A DNA stretch of 64,000 nucleotides from JBEDUK01 sp040414485. GTDB taxonomy: Bacteria; Actinomycetota; UBA4738. The position numbers and the translations under genes are program-made. Below the pieces are notes generated by a model. It did not search any database, was not told the origin of the DNA, and saw nothing but the letters and a program-made list of their open reading frames with translations. This document shows, in pieces, positions 35,153 through 42,332 of this stretch (its first letter is position 1; each line of letters opens with the position of its first letter). The DNA is taken from positions 5,712 to 69,711 of the forward strand of contig JBEDUK010000046.1 of assembly GCA_040414485.1 (NCBI GenBank). The letters are read 5' to 3'.

Positions 35153-36496
35153 ATGTCGGATTCCATCCGGACGGATCGACGAACGGCCGCGGTGATCACC
35201 GTGAGTGACGGCGTCTCTGCCGGCGTCCGGGACGACACCTCCGGGCGAGCCCTGGTCGAGACATTGCGCGAGGCGGGCTTCGACGTCATCCGGCACGAGG
35301 TGGTGCCCGACGAGCGCGATCGGATCGCGGGAATGCTCGTCGATGCGGGCGGCGATGCGGCCCTCGTCGTGACCACGGGCGGCACCGGCCTGGGACCGCG
35401 GGACGTCACGCCCGAGGCGACCCGGACGGTGGTGGAACGGGAGGCGCCCGGGCTGGCCGAGGCCATGCGAGCTGCCGGCCGGGCGTCGACGCCCTTCGCC
35501 GCCCTCTCACGGGAAATGGTCGGGTCGCGGGGTTCGACGTTGATCGTCAACCTCCCCGGGAGCGCCAAGGGAGCGGCCGAGAGCCTGGCGGCGATCATGC
35601 CCGTCCTGCCCCACGCGCTCGACCTGCTCGGCGGAGATACGGCCCATGGGCCGTCGGACACCGCGTCGACGCACGCGCACGGGCATGCGGATGCGCCGGC
35701 GGTCGCTCCCGGCACCGAGCCCTCGCCACCGGCGGCGGGGTCCCGCACCCTGGACGACGAGCTCGCCGCGCGCCGCGCGGCCGGCGAATCCGTCGTGCTC
35801 GCCACCGCCGTCAAGGCCCACCGCAACCCGCCCTGCCGGGTGGGCCAGCGCATCCTGGTCGGCCCAGATGGGCCGATCGCCGGCACGCTCGGATGCTCCG
35901 AATTCGACACCGCGGCGCTCGCAGGCGCACGAGCGGTTCTGACGTCCGGCCGGCCCGAGACGCAGACGTTCGACCACGACCTCGGGTCGATCGAGGTGTA
36001 CCTCGAGCCGCACCTTCGCCGCCCGGCGCTGTTGATCTACAGCGCCACACCGGTGGCGGCCACGCTCGCGCGGTGGGCGCCCGAGGTCGGATTCGCGCCG
36101 ACCGTGGTCGACCCCCGAACCGAACGGCACGCGCTTGCGCCGCCCGGCACGGACGTGCGCGCCAGCGCCGACAGGCTGCTCGACGCGGAGGCCGGCGTGG
36201 AGCACGAGACCTACGCCGTCCATACCGACCACGACGCGCCGGGACTGGTGGACGCCCTCGCCGCGCTGCTTCGAACCGACGCGCGGTTCATTGGCGTGAT
36301 GGGCACGAAACGGCACGTCGGACACCACGTGGAGGCCCTGAAAGCGATGGGGTTCTCCGACGAGGACGTGGCCCGGGTCCGCTCGCCGCTCGGCCTGGAG
36401 ATCGGCGGGCGGACGCCCGAGGAGATCGCGCTGTCCATCCTGGCCGGTGTGGTGGCCGCCCGGCACGGCCGCGAGGGCGGCTGGCTCGACCGGTAG
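35153..36496 (+). CDS. MogA/MoaB - XdhC fusion protein (molybdenum cofactor insertion)
   Basis: Residues about 10-165 are a MoaB/Mog domain: TTGGTGLGPRDVTPEATR and the molybdopterin-binding NLPGSAKGAAESL; Mog adenylates molybdopterin before metal insertion. A His/Ala/Pro-rich linker (about 168-198, HAHGHAD) follows. Residues about 200-447 are XdhC/CoxI: RNPPCRVGQR with GTLGCSEFD in the first part, then the Rossmann part with ARFIGVMGTKRHVGHH and SPLGLEIGGRTPEEIALSI. XdhC matures the cofactor and delivers it to xanthine-dehydrogenase-like enzymes. Fusing the two would channel the cofactor. No molybdoenzyme gene is in the window. Confidence 0.87.
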   Translation: MSDSIRTDRRTAAVITVSDGVSAGVRDDTSGRALVETLREAGFDVIRHEVVPDERDRIAGMLVDAGGDAALVVTTGGTGLGPRDVTPEATRTVVEREAPGLAEAMRAAGRASTPFAALSREMVGSRGSTLIVNLPGSAKGAAESLAAIMPVLPHALDLLGGDTAHGPSDTASTHAHGHADAPAVAPGTEPSPPAAGSRTLDDELAARRAAGESVVLATAVKAHRNPPCRVGQRILVGPDGPIAGTLGCSEFDTAALAGARAVLTSGRPETQTFDHDLGSIEVYLEPHLRRPALLIYSATPVAATLARWAPEVGFAPTVVDPRTERHALAPPGTDVRASADRLLDAEAGVEHETYAVHTDHDAPGLVDALAALLRTDARFIGVMGTKRHVGHHVEALKAMGFSDEDVARVRSPLGLEIGGRTPEEIALSILAGVVAARHGREGGWLDR

Positions 36497-36499
36497 ACT
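36494..36499 (+). promoter_or_regulatory. -10-like TAGACT, probable leaderless start
   Basis: TAGACT ends 9 nt before the ATG of the HAD-IB gene and overlaps the stop of the Mog-XdhC gene. Confidence 0.4.
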
Positions 36500-36508
36500 G
36501 CGGAACCC

Positions 36509-37372
36509 ATGGCCGAACGCGGCTCCGTGATGGGCCCGGACGCGCCCGACCTTCCCGACGGCGCCTCAGCGGGGCCACTGCCCCGTCAGCGCGAGGCGGC
36601 GTTCTTCGACCTGGACAAGACGCTCCTGCCCGGCGCGGCGCTCTGGCCGCTGGCCCGGGAGATGTACCGGCAGCGCGTCTTCACGCTCGCCGACATCGCG
36701 CGAATGCTGCGGGATCAGGCCGCGTTTCGCCTCACCGGCGCCGAGAACATGGAGAGCGCCGAACGCGCGCGGGACGCCTCGCTCCAGGCGGTGGCCGGCC
36801 GCGAGCAGTCGGAGATCATCGAGATGGGCCGCAACGTGGCCCATGAGGAGCTGCTCCCCCGCCTGTACCCGCAGGCCGTCGAGCTGATCAACCGCCACAA
36901 GCGCGCCGGGCGGGAGGTCTACATCTGTTCGGCGTCGCCGGAGGACTACCTGCAGGTGCTGGCGACCGAACTGGACATGGACGGCGTGGTCGGGACGCGG
37001 GCCGAGGTCGTCGGCGGGCTGTACACGGGACGCATCCTGGGCGAGCTCTGCCACGGAGAGGAGAAGGCCAGGCGCGTGACCGAGCTGGCCGCGACACGGG
37101 ACATCGATCTCCATCGGTCGTTCGCCTATTCGGACAGCATGAACGACCTGCCGCTCCTGCGGCTCGTGGGCTTTCCGGTGGCGATGAACCCGGACCATGG
37201 ACTGCGCCAGGTGGCGCGGCGCGAGGGCTGGCAGCGACTCGACTTCAGGACGGCCCGGCGGCGAACGCTGGTCGCCTCATGGGCGGGCGGCGTGGCCGCG
37301 GCGGCCGGTGCGACCGGCTACGTGGTGGGGTACCTGGTGGGGAGGTCGAGGGAGCCCGAACCCGCAGGCTGA
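36509..37372 (+). CDS. HAD-IB family phosphatase with C-terminal membrane anchor
   Basis: SerB-like haloacid-dehalogenase phosphatase of 287 residues. Motif I is FFDLDKTLLPG with the nucleophile Asp, motif II ICSASPEDY, motif III lysine in the EEKARRV segment and motif IV YSDSMNDLPLL. A helical cap lies between motifs I and II. The C-terminal 30 residues hold one hydrophobic segment (VASWAGGVAAAAGATGYVVG) that may anchor it to the membrane. Related proteins act on phosphoserine or lipid phosphates. A TAGACT hexamer 9 nt upstream suggests a separate leaderless transcript. Convergent with a hypothetical gene. Confidence 0.83.
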   Translation: MAERGSVMGPDAPDLPDGASAGPLPRQREAAFFDLDKTLLPGAALWPLAREMYRQRVFTLADIARMLRDQAAFRLTGAENMESAERARDASLQAVAGREQSEIIEMGRNVAHEELLPRLYPQAVELINRHKRAGREVYICSASPEDYLQVLATELDMDGVVGTRAEVVGGLYTGRILGELCHGEEKARRVTELAATRDIDLHRSFAYSDSMNDLPLLRLVGFPVAMNPDHGLRQVARREGWQRLDFRTARRRTLVASWAGGVAAAAGATGYVVGYLVGRSREPEPAG

Positions 37373-37385
37373 GCCCGCGATACGG

Positions 37386-37727
37386 TCAGCGGCGCCGGCG
37401 GGAGCGGGGCGGACCGGGGCGGCGCGCCGGACGCTTCCGGCGCTTCACGTTCGACGGCGCCTGGGTGGGGTCCGGCAGGCCCACCTTGCCCTCCTCCACG
37501 GCCGCGACGACCTCCTTGGCGACCTCGTCGGCGCCGGGGCCCGCGCCAAGGAGCAACTGGAAGAGCACGCGCTGTTCGAGCTGCTGGACGGTCTCGACCG
37601 TGGCCCGGCGCTCGTTGCCCCGGATGGACCACGACGACGCGATCCTGCCGCTGGGCAGCATGTCCACGCGCAACGGAACGTCGCCGATCCGGCCCTGCCA
37701 GACGGTCTTTCCTACCTGTTCGTCCAC
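37386..37727 (-). CDS. Hypothetical protein with basic C-terminal tail
   Basis: A 113-residue protein of no recognised family. The first half (DEQVGKTVWQGRIGDVPLRV, then MLPSGRIASSWSIRGNERR) looks like a small beta fold, the middle is helical (VETVQQLEQRVLFQLLLGAG) and the last 25 residues are almost all Arg, Lys and Pro, suggesting nucleic acid or membrane binding. GTG at 37727 is chosen because GAGGGAG lies at ribosome-site distance on the minus strand; a longer ATG frame starts at 37772. Convergent with the HAD gene and divergent from the ligase gene. Confidence 0.55.
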   Translation of the reverse strand: MDEQVGKTVWQGRIGDVPLRVDMLPSGRIASSWSIRGNERRATVETVQQLEQRVLFQLLLGAGPGADEVAKEVVAAVEEGKVGLPDPTQAPSNVKRRKRPARRPGPPRSRRRR

Positions 37728-37840
37728 GCACGCTCCCTCATGGGTCCGGCTCGAAAGATACGAAGGCGGCACGGAACCCCACGCTCGGGCGGGAAGGCCG
37801 CGGGAGGCGGGGACCGGACGGTCGCTCCGGCCGTTCAGGG

Positions 37841-37846
37841 TAGCAT
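37841..37846 (+). promoter_or_regulatory. -10-like TAGCAT, probable leaderless start of the LigC-type ligase
   Basis: TAGCAT ends 9 nt before the ligase ATG, with no distinct ribosome site. Confidence 0.4.
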
Positions 37847-37855
37847 GCCCCGGAG

Positions 37856-38917
37856 ATGGACCTCCCGTTCGATCCGCCGATCGCGCCCATGGAGGCGAAG
37901 ACCATCGACGATGTTCCGACGGGCGACGGATGGCTCTACGAGCCGAAATGGGACGGCTTCCGCGCGATCTGCTTCCGTGCAGGCGAAGACGTCTTCATCT
38001 CCTCGCGCAAGGAGCTGCCGTTCGTCCGGTACTTCCCGGACGTGGCCGCCGCGATCCTGACCGTCGACGCGCAGCGCGTGGTCCTGGACGGCGAGATCGT
38101 CATCTTCACGCCGGACGGGCGTTCGATCCTGTTCGACACGCTGCAGATGCGGCTGCATCCGGCGGAGTCGCGCGTGCGGAAGCTGGCGGCGGAGACGCCG
38201 GCGTCGTTCGTGGCGTTCGACCTTTTGGCGCTCGACGATCGGGACCTGCGCCAGACGCCGTTCGGCAAACGCCGTCCGCTGCTGGAGGAGGTCATGTCGC
38301 GCGCCAAGCCGCCGCTGCACCTCTCGCCCGCGACGAACGACCCGGAGGTGGCGCGATCGTGGCTCGACAGCTTCGCCGTGGCGGGCCTGGACGGCGTCGT
38401 GGCCAAGCGGCTCGATTCCGTCTACCGGTCCGGCGAGCGCGAGATGCGCAAGATCAAACGGCTCCGCACGGCCGACTGCGTGGTGATCGGCTGGCGGTGG
38501 GCGAAGGGCGAGCACGGGAATGCCGTCGGGTCGCTGCTGCTGGGCCTGTACTCGCCGACCGGCGACCTGCCGCAGGTGGGGTTCGTCTCCGGCTTCGACG
38601 CCGCGACGCGGCGGGCGATGGTGCCGATGCTGGAGGAGCATCGGAGCGGACCGAGCGTCGAGGTCCCGAACACGCCCGAGTTTCGAAGCCGCTGGAACGC
38701 AGACAAGGACCTGTCGTTCGAACCGCTGAAGCCCGAGTTGGTCGTGGAGGTGGCCTTCGATCAGGTGACCGGCGACCGCATCCGGCACGGCTCGAGGTTC
38801 GTGCGGTGGCGGCCGGACAAGCCGGCCACCGCCTGCACGTTCGAGCAGCTCCACGAGGCCGGGGAGTTCGACGTGACGGACCTGCTCGCGGGAACGGCTC
38901 GGCAAGCCGGCGGCTGA
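37856..38917 (+). CDS. ligC: ATP-dependent DNA ligase, LigC type
   Basis: A 353-residue minimal ATP ligase: adenylation domain with motif I YEPKWDGFR (lysine nucleophile near residue 31), SSRKELPF, motif III FVAFDLLALD, motif IV LDGVVAKRLDSVYRSGER, motif V KIKRLRTADCVVIGW, and a C-terminal OB fold ending in FVRWRPDKPATACTFEQL. This matches mycobacterial LigC, a repair or end-joining ligase without polymerase and nuclease domains. It is the second ATP ligase in the window (see 14625). Possible partners such as a stand-alone LigD polymerase domain or Ku are not within the window. Confidence 0.88.
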   Translation: MDLPFDPPIAPMEAKTIDDVPTGDGWLYEPKWDGFRAICFRAGEDVFISSRKELPFVRYFPDVAAAILTVDAQRVVLDGEIVIFTPDGRSILFDTLQMRLHPAESRVRKLAAETPASFVAFDLLALDDRDLRQTPFGKRRPLLEEVMSRAKPPLHLSPATNDPEVARSWLDSFAVAGLDGVVAKRLDSVYRSGEREMRKIKRLRTADCVVIGWRWAKGEHGNAVGSLLLGLYSPTGDLPQVGFVSGFDAATRRAMVPMLEEHRSGPSVEVPNTPEFRSRWNADKDLSFEPLKPELVVEVAFDQVTGDRIRHGSRFVRWRPDKPATACTFEQLHEAGEFDVTDLLAGTARQAGG

Positions 38918-38919
38918 TC

Positions 38920-38934
38920 GTAATGTAGCTTTAC
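38920..38934. promoter_or_regulatory. AT-rich dyad, copy 2 (GTAATGTAGCTTTAC)
   Basis: Shares GTAATGTnnCTTTACnAAT with the site at 10349 and keeps the GTAA/TTAC arms. It starts 2 bp after the ligase stop and lies about 112 bp before the trpB2 start, so it could be an operator for trpB2 or a ligase terminator stem. The only two copies of this exact pattern noticed here. Confidence 0.4.
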
Positions 38935-39045
38935 CAATCTGGCCGGAGTGCTGCGAGGTAAGATGAGGCGCCCGGCGGGATCGCCGCCGGACGGGGGAAC
39001 GCATCGCCGAACACCGGCGGCCGCACGCAGCCGAGGAGGCACACA

Positions 39046-40425
39046 ATGACCGAGCGGACCCAGTTCCTGCTCTCGCCCGAGGACATCCCGAACGCCTGGT
39101 ACAACATCATGCCGGACATCGTGGGCGCGGGCATGCAACCCCTCCCGCCGCTGCATCCCGGAACCGGCCAGCCCATCGGCCCCGACGACCTGGCGCCGCT
39201 GTTCCCGATGTCGCTGATCGCCCAGGCCGTCTCCACCGACCAGTGGATCGACATCCCCGGACCGGTGATGGACGTCTACGACCTGTGGCGGCCGACGCCG
39301 CTGTACCGCGCGAGGCGCCTGGAGAAGGCGCTCCAGACGCCGGCCCACATCTATTTCAAGTACGAGGGCACGTCACCGGCCGGCTCGCACAAGCCGAACA
39401 CCGCGATCGCCCAGGCCCACTACAACAAGGAGGCCGGCATCCGGCGGCTGTCCACGGAGACGGGCGCGGGGCAGTGGGGGTCGGCGCTGTCGTGGGCGTG
39501 CAAGTTCTTCGACCTGGAATGTCTCGTGTTCATGGTCAAGGCCTCGTACGAGCAGAAGCCCTACCGCCGAATCTTCATGGAGACGTTCGGTGCGACCGTG
39601 TACCCCTCGCCGTCGGTCGAGACGAACGCCGGCCGGACCATCCTCTCGAAGAGCCCCGATTCGACCGGATCGCTCGGCATCGCGATCAGCGAGGCGGTCG
39701 AGGTCGCGGCGACGAACGACGACACGAACTACTCGCTCGGCAGCGTCTTCGACTTCGTGCTCCTGCACCAGACCGTGATCGGCCTCGAGACCCAGAAGCA
39801 GATGGAGATGGCCGGCGAATCGCCGGACTTCGTCATCGGATGCGTCGGCGGCGGTTCGAACTACGCGGGGTTCGCCTACCCGTTCATGGGCCAGAAGCTC
39901 CGCGGCGAGCTCGATGCCACCTTCGTCGCGACGGAGCCCGCTGCGTGCCCGACGCTCACGAAGGGGACGTTCGCCTACGACTTCGGCGACACCGGCGAGA
40001 TGACGCCGCTCGTGCCCATGTACACGCTCGGGCACACGTTCGTCCCGGCACCGGTACACGCCGGCGGTCTGCGCTACCACGGGGACGCGCCGTCGATCTC
40101 GCTGCTGGTCAGGGAGGGCCACATGGAGGCGCGGGCCTACTCGCAGAACCAGGTGTTCGACGCCGCGACGCAGTTCGCGCACGCGCAAGGGTTCGTGCCG
40201 GCGCCCGAGTCGGCGCACGCGATCCGCGCCGCGATCGACGAGGCCGTCAAGGCCCGCGAGGCGAACGAGTCGAAGGTGATCCTGTTCAACCTCTCAGGGC
40301 ACGGCATCTTCGATCTGCAGGCGTACGACGACTACATGAACCAGCGGCTGCCGGAGGTGGAGTTCTCCGAGGATGCCATGGCGGACGGGCTCCAGAGCCT
40401 GCCGCCGGTCGCGATCCCCGGCTGA
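39046..40425 (+). CDS. trpB: Tryptophan synthase beta chain, TrpB2 type
   Basis: Pyridoxal-phosphate enzyme joining indole and serine to give tryptophan. At 459 residues, with the extended N-terminal region (NAWYNIMPDIVGAGMQPLPP) and the GSHKPNTAIAQ segment holding the cofactor lysine, it belongs to the TrpB2 group, which often works without TrpA; GGGSNYAGFAYPF is the phosphate-binding glycine loop. No other trp biosynthesis gene is nearby, so a salvage or serine-deaminase role is possible. Upstream 128 bp carry the second AT-rich dyad and a TAAGAT hexamer at 38959-38964. Convergent with the sigma factor gene. Confidence 0.87.
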   Translation: MTERTQFLLSPEDIPNAWYNIMPDIVGAGMQPLPPLHPGTGQPIGPDDLAPLFPMSLIAQAVSTDQWIDIPGPVMDVYDLWRPTPLYRARRLEKALQTPAHIYFKYEGTSPAGSHKPNTAIAQAHYNKEAGIRRLSTETGAGQWGSALSWACKFFDLECLVFMVKASYEQKPYRRIFMETFGATVYPSPSVETNAGRTILSKSPDSTGSLGIAISEAVEVAATNDDTNYSLGSVFDFVLLHQTVIGLETQKQMEMAGESPDFVIGCVGGGSNYAGFAYPFMGQKLRGELDATFVATEPAACPTLTKGTFAYDFGDTGEMTPLVPMYTLGHTFVPAPVHAGGLRYHGDAPSISLLVREGHMEARAYSQNQVFDAATQFAHAQGFVPAPESAHAIRAAIDEAVKAREANESKVILFNLSGHGIFDLQAYDDYMNQRLPEVEFSEDAMADGLQSLPPVAIPG

Positions 40426-40441
40426 TCCGCACGGGAGCCGG
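40418..40441. terminator. Dyad between trpB2 and the sigma factor gene
   Basis: CCGGCT (40418-40423) and AGCCGG (40436-40441) form a 6-bp stem with a 12-nt loop, starting in the trpB2 stop region and ending next to the sigma gene stop. Possible bidirectional terminator. Confidence 0.4.
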
Positions 40442-41749
40442 TCAGGAGTCCAGGCCCGACTTCGCCACGGCTTCGGCGAGCCTCCGCTCCAGGTACGCGC
40501 GCTCGACCGGGTTCGTCACCAGATCCAGCGCGCTCCGGTAGGCGGCGATCGACTCCGCGTGGCGGTCCAGGCGGCGGAGCAGATCGGCGCGGGCCGAATG
40601 GAGCAGGTGGTACCCGTCCAGGTCGCCGGTCTCGGCCAGCCGGTCGATCCGCGCCAGGCCGACCGCCGGTCCGTCGGCCATGGCGATCGCCACCGACCGG
40701 TTCAACTCGACCACCGGAGACGGCTGGACACGCGCCAGCACCCCGTACAGCGCGGCGATCTGCGGCCAGTCGGTCTGATCGGCCGCTTCGGCCTCGGAGT
40801 GCACGGCCGCGATCGCCGCCTGCAACGCGTAGGGCCCCGGATCCGGAGCGGAGATGCGGAGCGCCCGCCGAACCAGACCGACACCCTCGTGGATCGAACG
40901 CCGGTCCCATCGGGTCCGGTCCTGCTCCTCCAGCAGCACCATCCGGCCGTCCCCCCCGACACGCGCCTCGCGGCGCGCGTGATGCAGCAGCATCAGCGCC
41001 AGCAGCCCGAGCGCCTCGGATTCGTCCGGCATCAGCAGCACGAGGACCCGCGTGAGCCGGATCGCCTCATCGCACAGTTCGGGCCGGATGAGGCCGGGGG
41101 CGTCGGTGGCCACATAGCCCTCGTTGAACACCAGGTACAGGACGGCCAGCACGCCCGACAGTCGCTCCGGCAGCAGGTCGGCCGGCGGCACCCGATACGG
41201 GATGCCGGCGTCGCGGATCTTCCGCTTCGCGCGAACCAGCCGCTGCGCCACCGTCGGTTCGGGCACCAGGAACGCCCGGGCGATCTCCCGGGTGGTCAGG
41301 CCGCCGAGCGTGCGGAGCGTGAGCGCGACGCGCGCGTCGGGGGCGAGCGCGGGATGGCAGCACGTGAACATCAGACGCAGCCGGTCGTCGGGAATGCCCG
41401 AGTCGCCGGCATCGCCTTCGTCAGCGTCCGTCGCCGCCTCCCGCTCGCCCGTCTCCAGCGCGGCCAGTTGCCGCAGCGCCTCGGTCTTCGTCTCGAGGTT
41501 CTTCTGCCTGCGAAGGCGGTCGATGGCGCGGTTCCGGGCGGTCGTGGTGATCCAGGCGGCCGGGTTGTTCGGCACGCCACGCGACGGCCATGTGGCGAGC
41601 GCCACGGCGAACGCCTCCTGCACAGCCTCCTCGGCCAGGTCGAAGTCGCGCAGGGCGCGGATCAGCGTGGCGACCGCCCGCCCCGATTCCTCGCGGAACA
41701 GGCGTTCGACGACGCCGCGAGCGTCCTGGGTGGGGTCGATGCGAAGCAT
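40442..41749 (-). CDS. ECF sigma factor, ECF42 type with C-terminal TPR-like domain
   Basis: A 435-residue sigma-70 family regulator. Region 2 covers about 10-75 (LAEEAVQEAFAVALATWP, NRAIDRLRR) and region 4 about 125-185 (LGGLTTREIARAFLVPEPTV), followed by a long helical C-terminal domain (about 190-435) with TPR-like helices (LYGVLARVQPSPVVELNRSV). This is the ECF42 layout, in which the sigma factor sits beside a DGPF-domain protein and has no classical anti-sigma factor; the C-terminal part is thought to control activity. The DGPF gene lies 54 bp upstream. ATG at 41749 fits family starts; an in-frame GTG at 41770 is the alternative. Confidence 0.87.
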   Translation of the reverse strand: MLRIDPTQDARGVVERLFREESGRAVATLIRALRDFDLAEEAVQEAFAVALATWPSRGVPNNPAAWITTTARNRAIDRLRRQKNLETKTEALRQLAALETGEREAATDADEGDAGDSGIPDDRLRLMFTCCHPALAPDARVALTLRTLGGLTTREIARAFLVPEPTVAQRLVRAKRKIRDAGIPYRVPPADLLPERLSGVLAVLYLVFNEGYVATDAPGLIRPELCDEAIRLTRVLVLLMPDESEALGLLALMLLHHARREARVGGDGRMVLLEEQDRTRWDRRSIHEGVGLVRRALRISAPDPGPYALQAAIAAVHSEAEAADQTDWPQIAALYGVLARVQPSPVVELNRSVAIAMADGPAVGLARIDRLAETGDLDGYHLLHSARADLLRRLDRHAESIAAYRSALDLVTNPVERAYLERRLAEAVAKSGLDS

Positions 41750-41803
41750 GGTGCCACGCCCGGCCGACACAGGTGCCGGCGCGGGCAGTGCCCGAATGCT
41801 CGA

Positions 41804-42184
41804 TCAGCCCGCGCTCTCGCCGGCCCCGGGCGCGTCGGGGAAGTCCAGGACCGGCCTGACCTCGATGGATCCGATCCGGGACGACGGGATCTTCGCGGCC
41901 CATTTGATCGCCTCGTCCAGGTCCGGAACGTCGATCAGGTAGTAGCCGCCCAGCTGTTCCTTCGTCTCGGCGAACGGCCCGTCGGTGGCGAGCGTCTGGC
42001 CGTCCCGGACCCGGACCGTGGTCGCCGACGACGTCGGCTGGAGCGCGTCGCCCGCCTTGGCCACGCCGGCGCCGAAGACCTCTTCGGAGTAGCCGAAGTA
42101 GTCACCCATGATGGCCTGCGACTCCTCCTGGCTCATGTTCGCCCAGGTCTGTTCGTTGTCGTAGATCAGCAGCAGGTAGCGCAT
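41804..42184 (-). CDS. DGPF (YCII-related) domain protein
   Basis: A 126-residue YCII/DGPF-fold protein with the motif LATDGPFAETKEQLGGYYL and the opening MRYLLLIYDNEQTW. In ECF42 loci such proteins are encoded next to the sigma factor and are often under its control; their biochemical role is unknown. A GGAGGAGG ribosome site precedes the ATG, and a TAAGGT hexamer further up may be a promoter. The gene is divergent from the acyl-CoA ligase gene and probably co-transcribed with the sigma factor. Confidence 0.88.
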   Translation of the reverse strand: MRYLLLIYDNEQTWANMSQEESQAIMGDYFGYSEEVFGAGVAKAGDALQPTSSATTVRVRDGQTLATDGPFAETKEQLGGYYLIDVPDLDEAIKWAAKIPSSRIGSIEVRPVLDFPDAPGAGESAG

Positions 42185-42332
42185 GCTCGCCTCCTCCTCG
42201 GCTCCGCGGCCGGCCCATCCGCCGCCCGTACCTTACCGACGAACGACGCCGCCGGTTTTCGACCGACCTCGCGTGACGCGCCGCCCCGCCGTACGATGCG
42301 CTCATCGCTCCATCGGGGGAGGTGTCCGCGCC

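Noticed and set aside
32714..35296. An 860-codon minus-strand frame with repeated Arg/Pro-rich units.
   Set aside because: It mirrors the plus-strand lectin repeats; the periodicity is inherited from the real gene and the composition is not protein-like.
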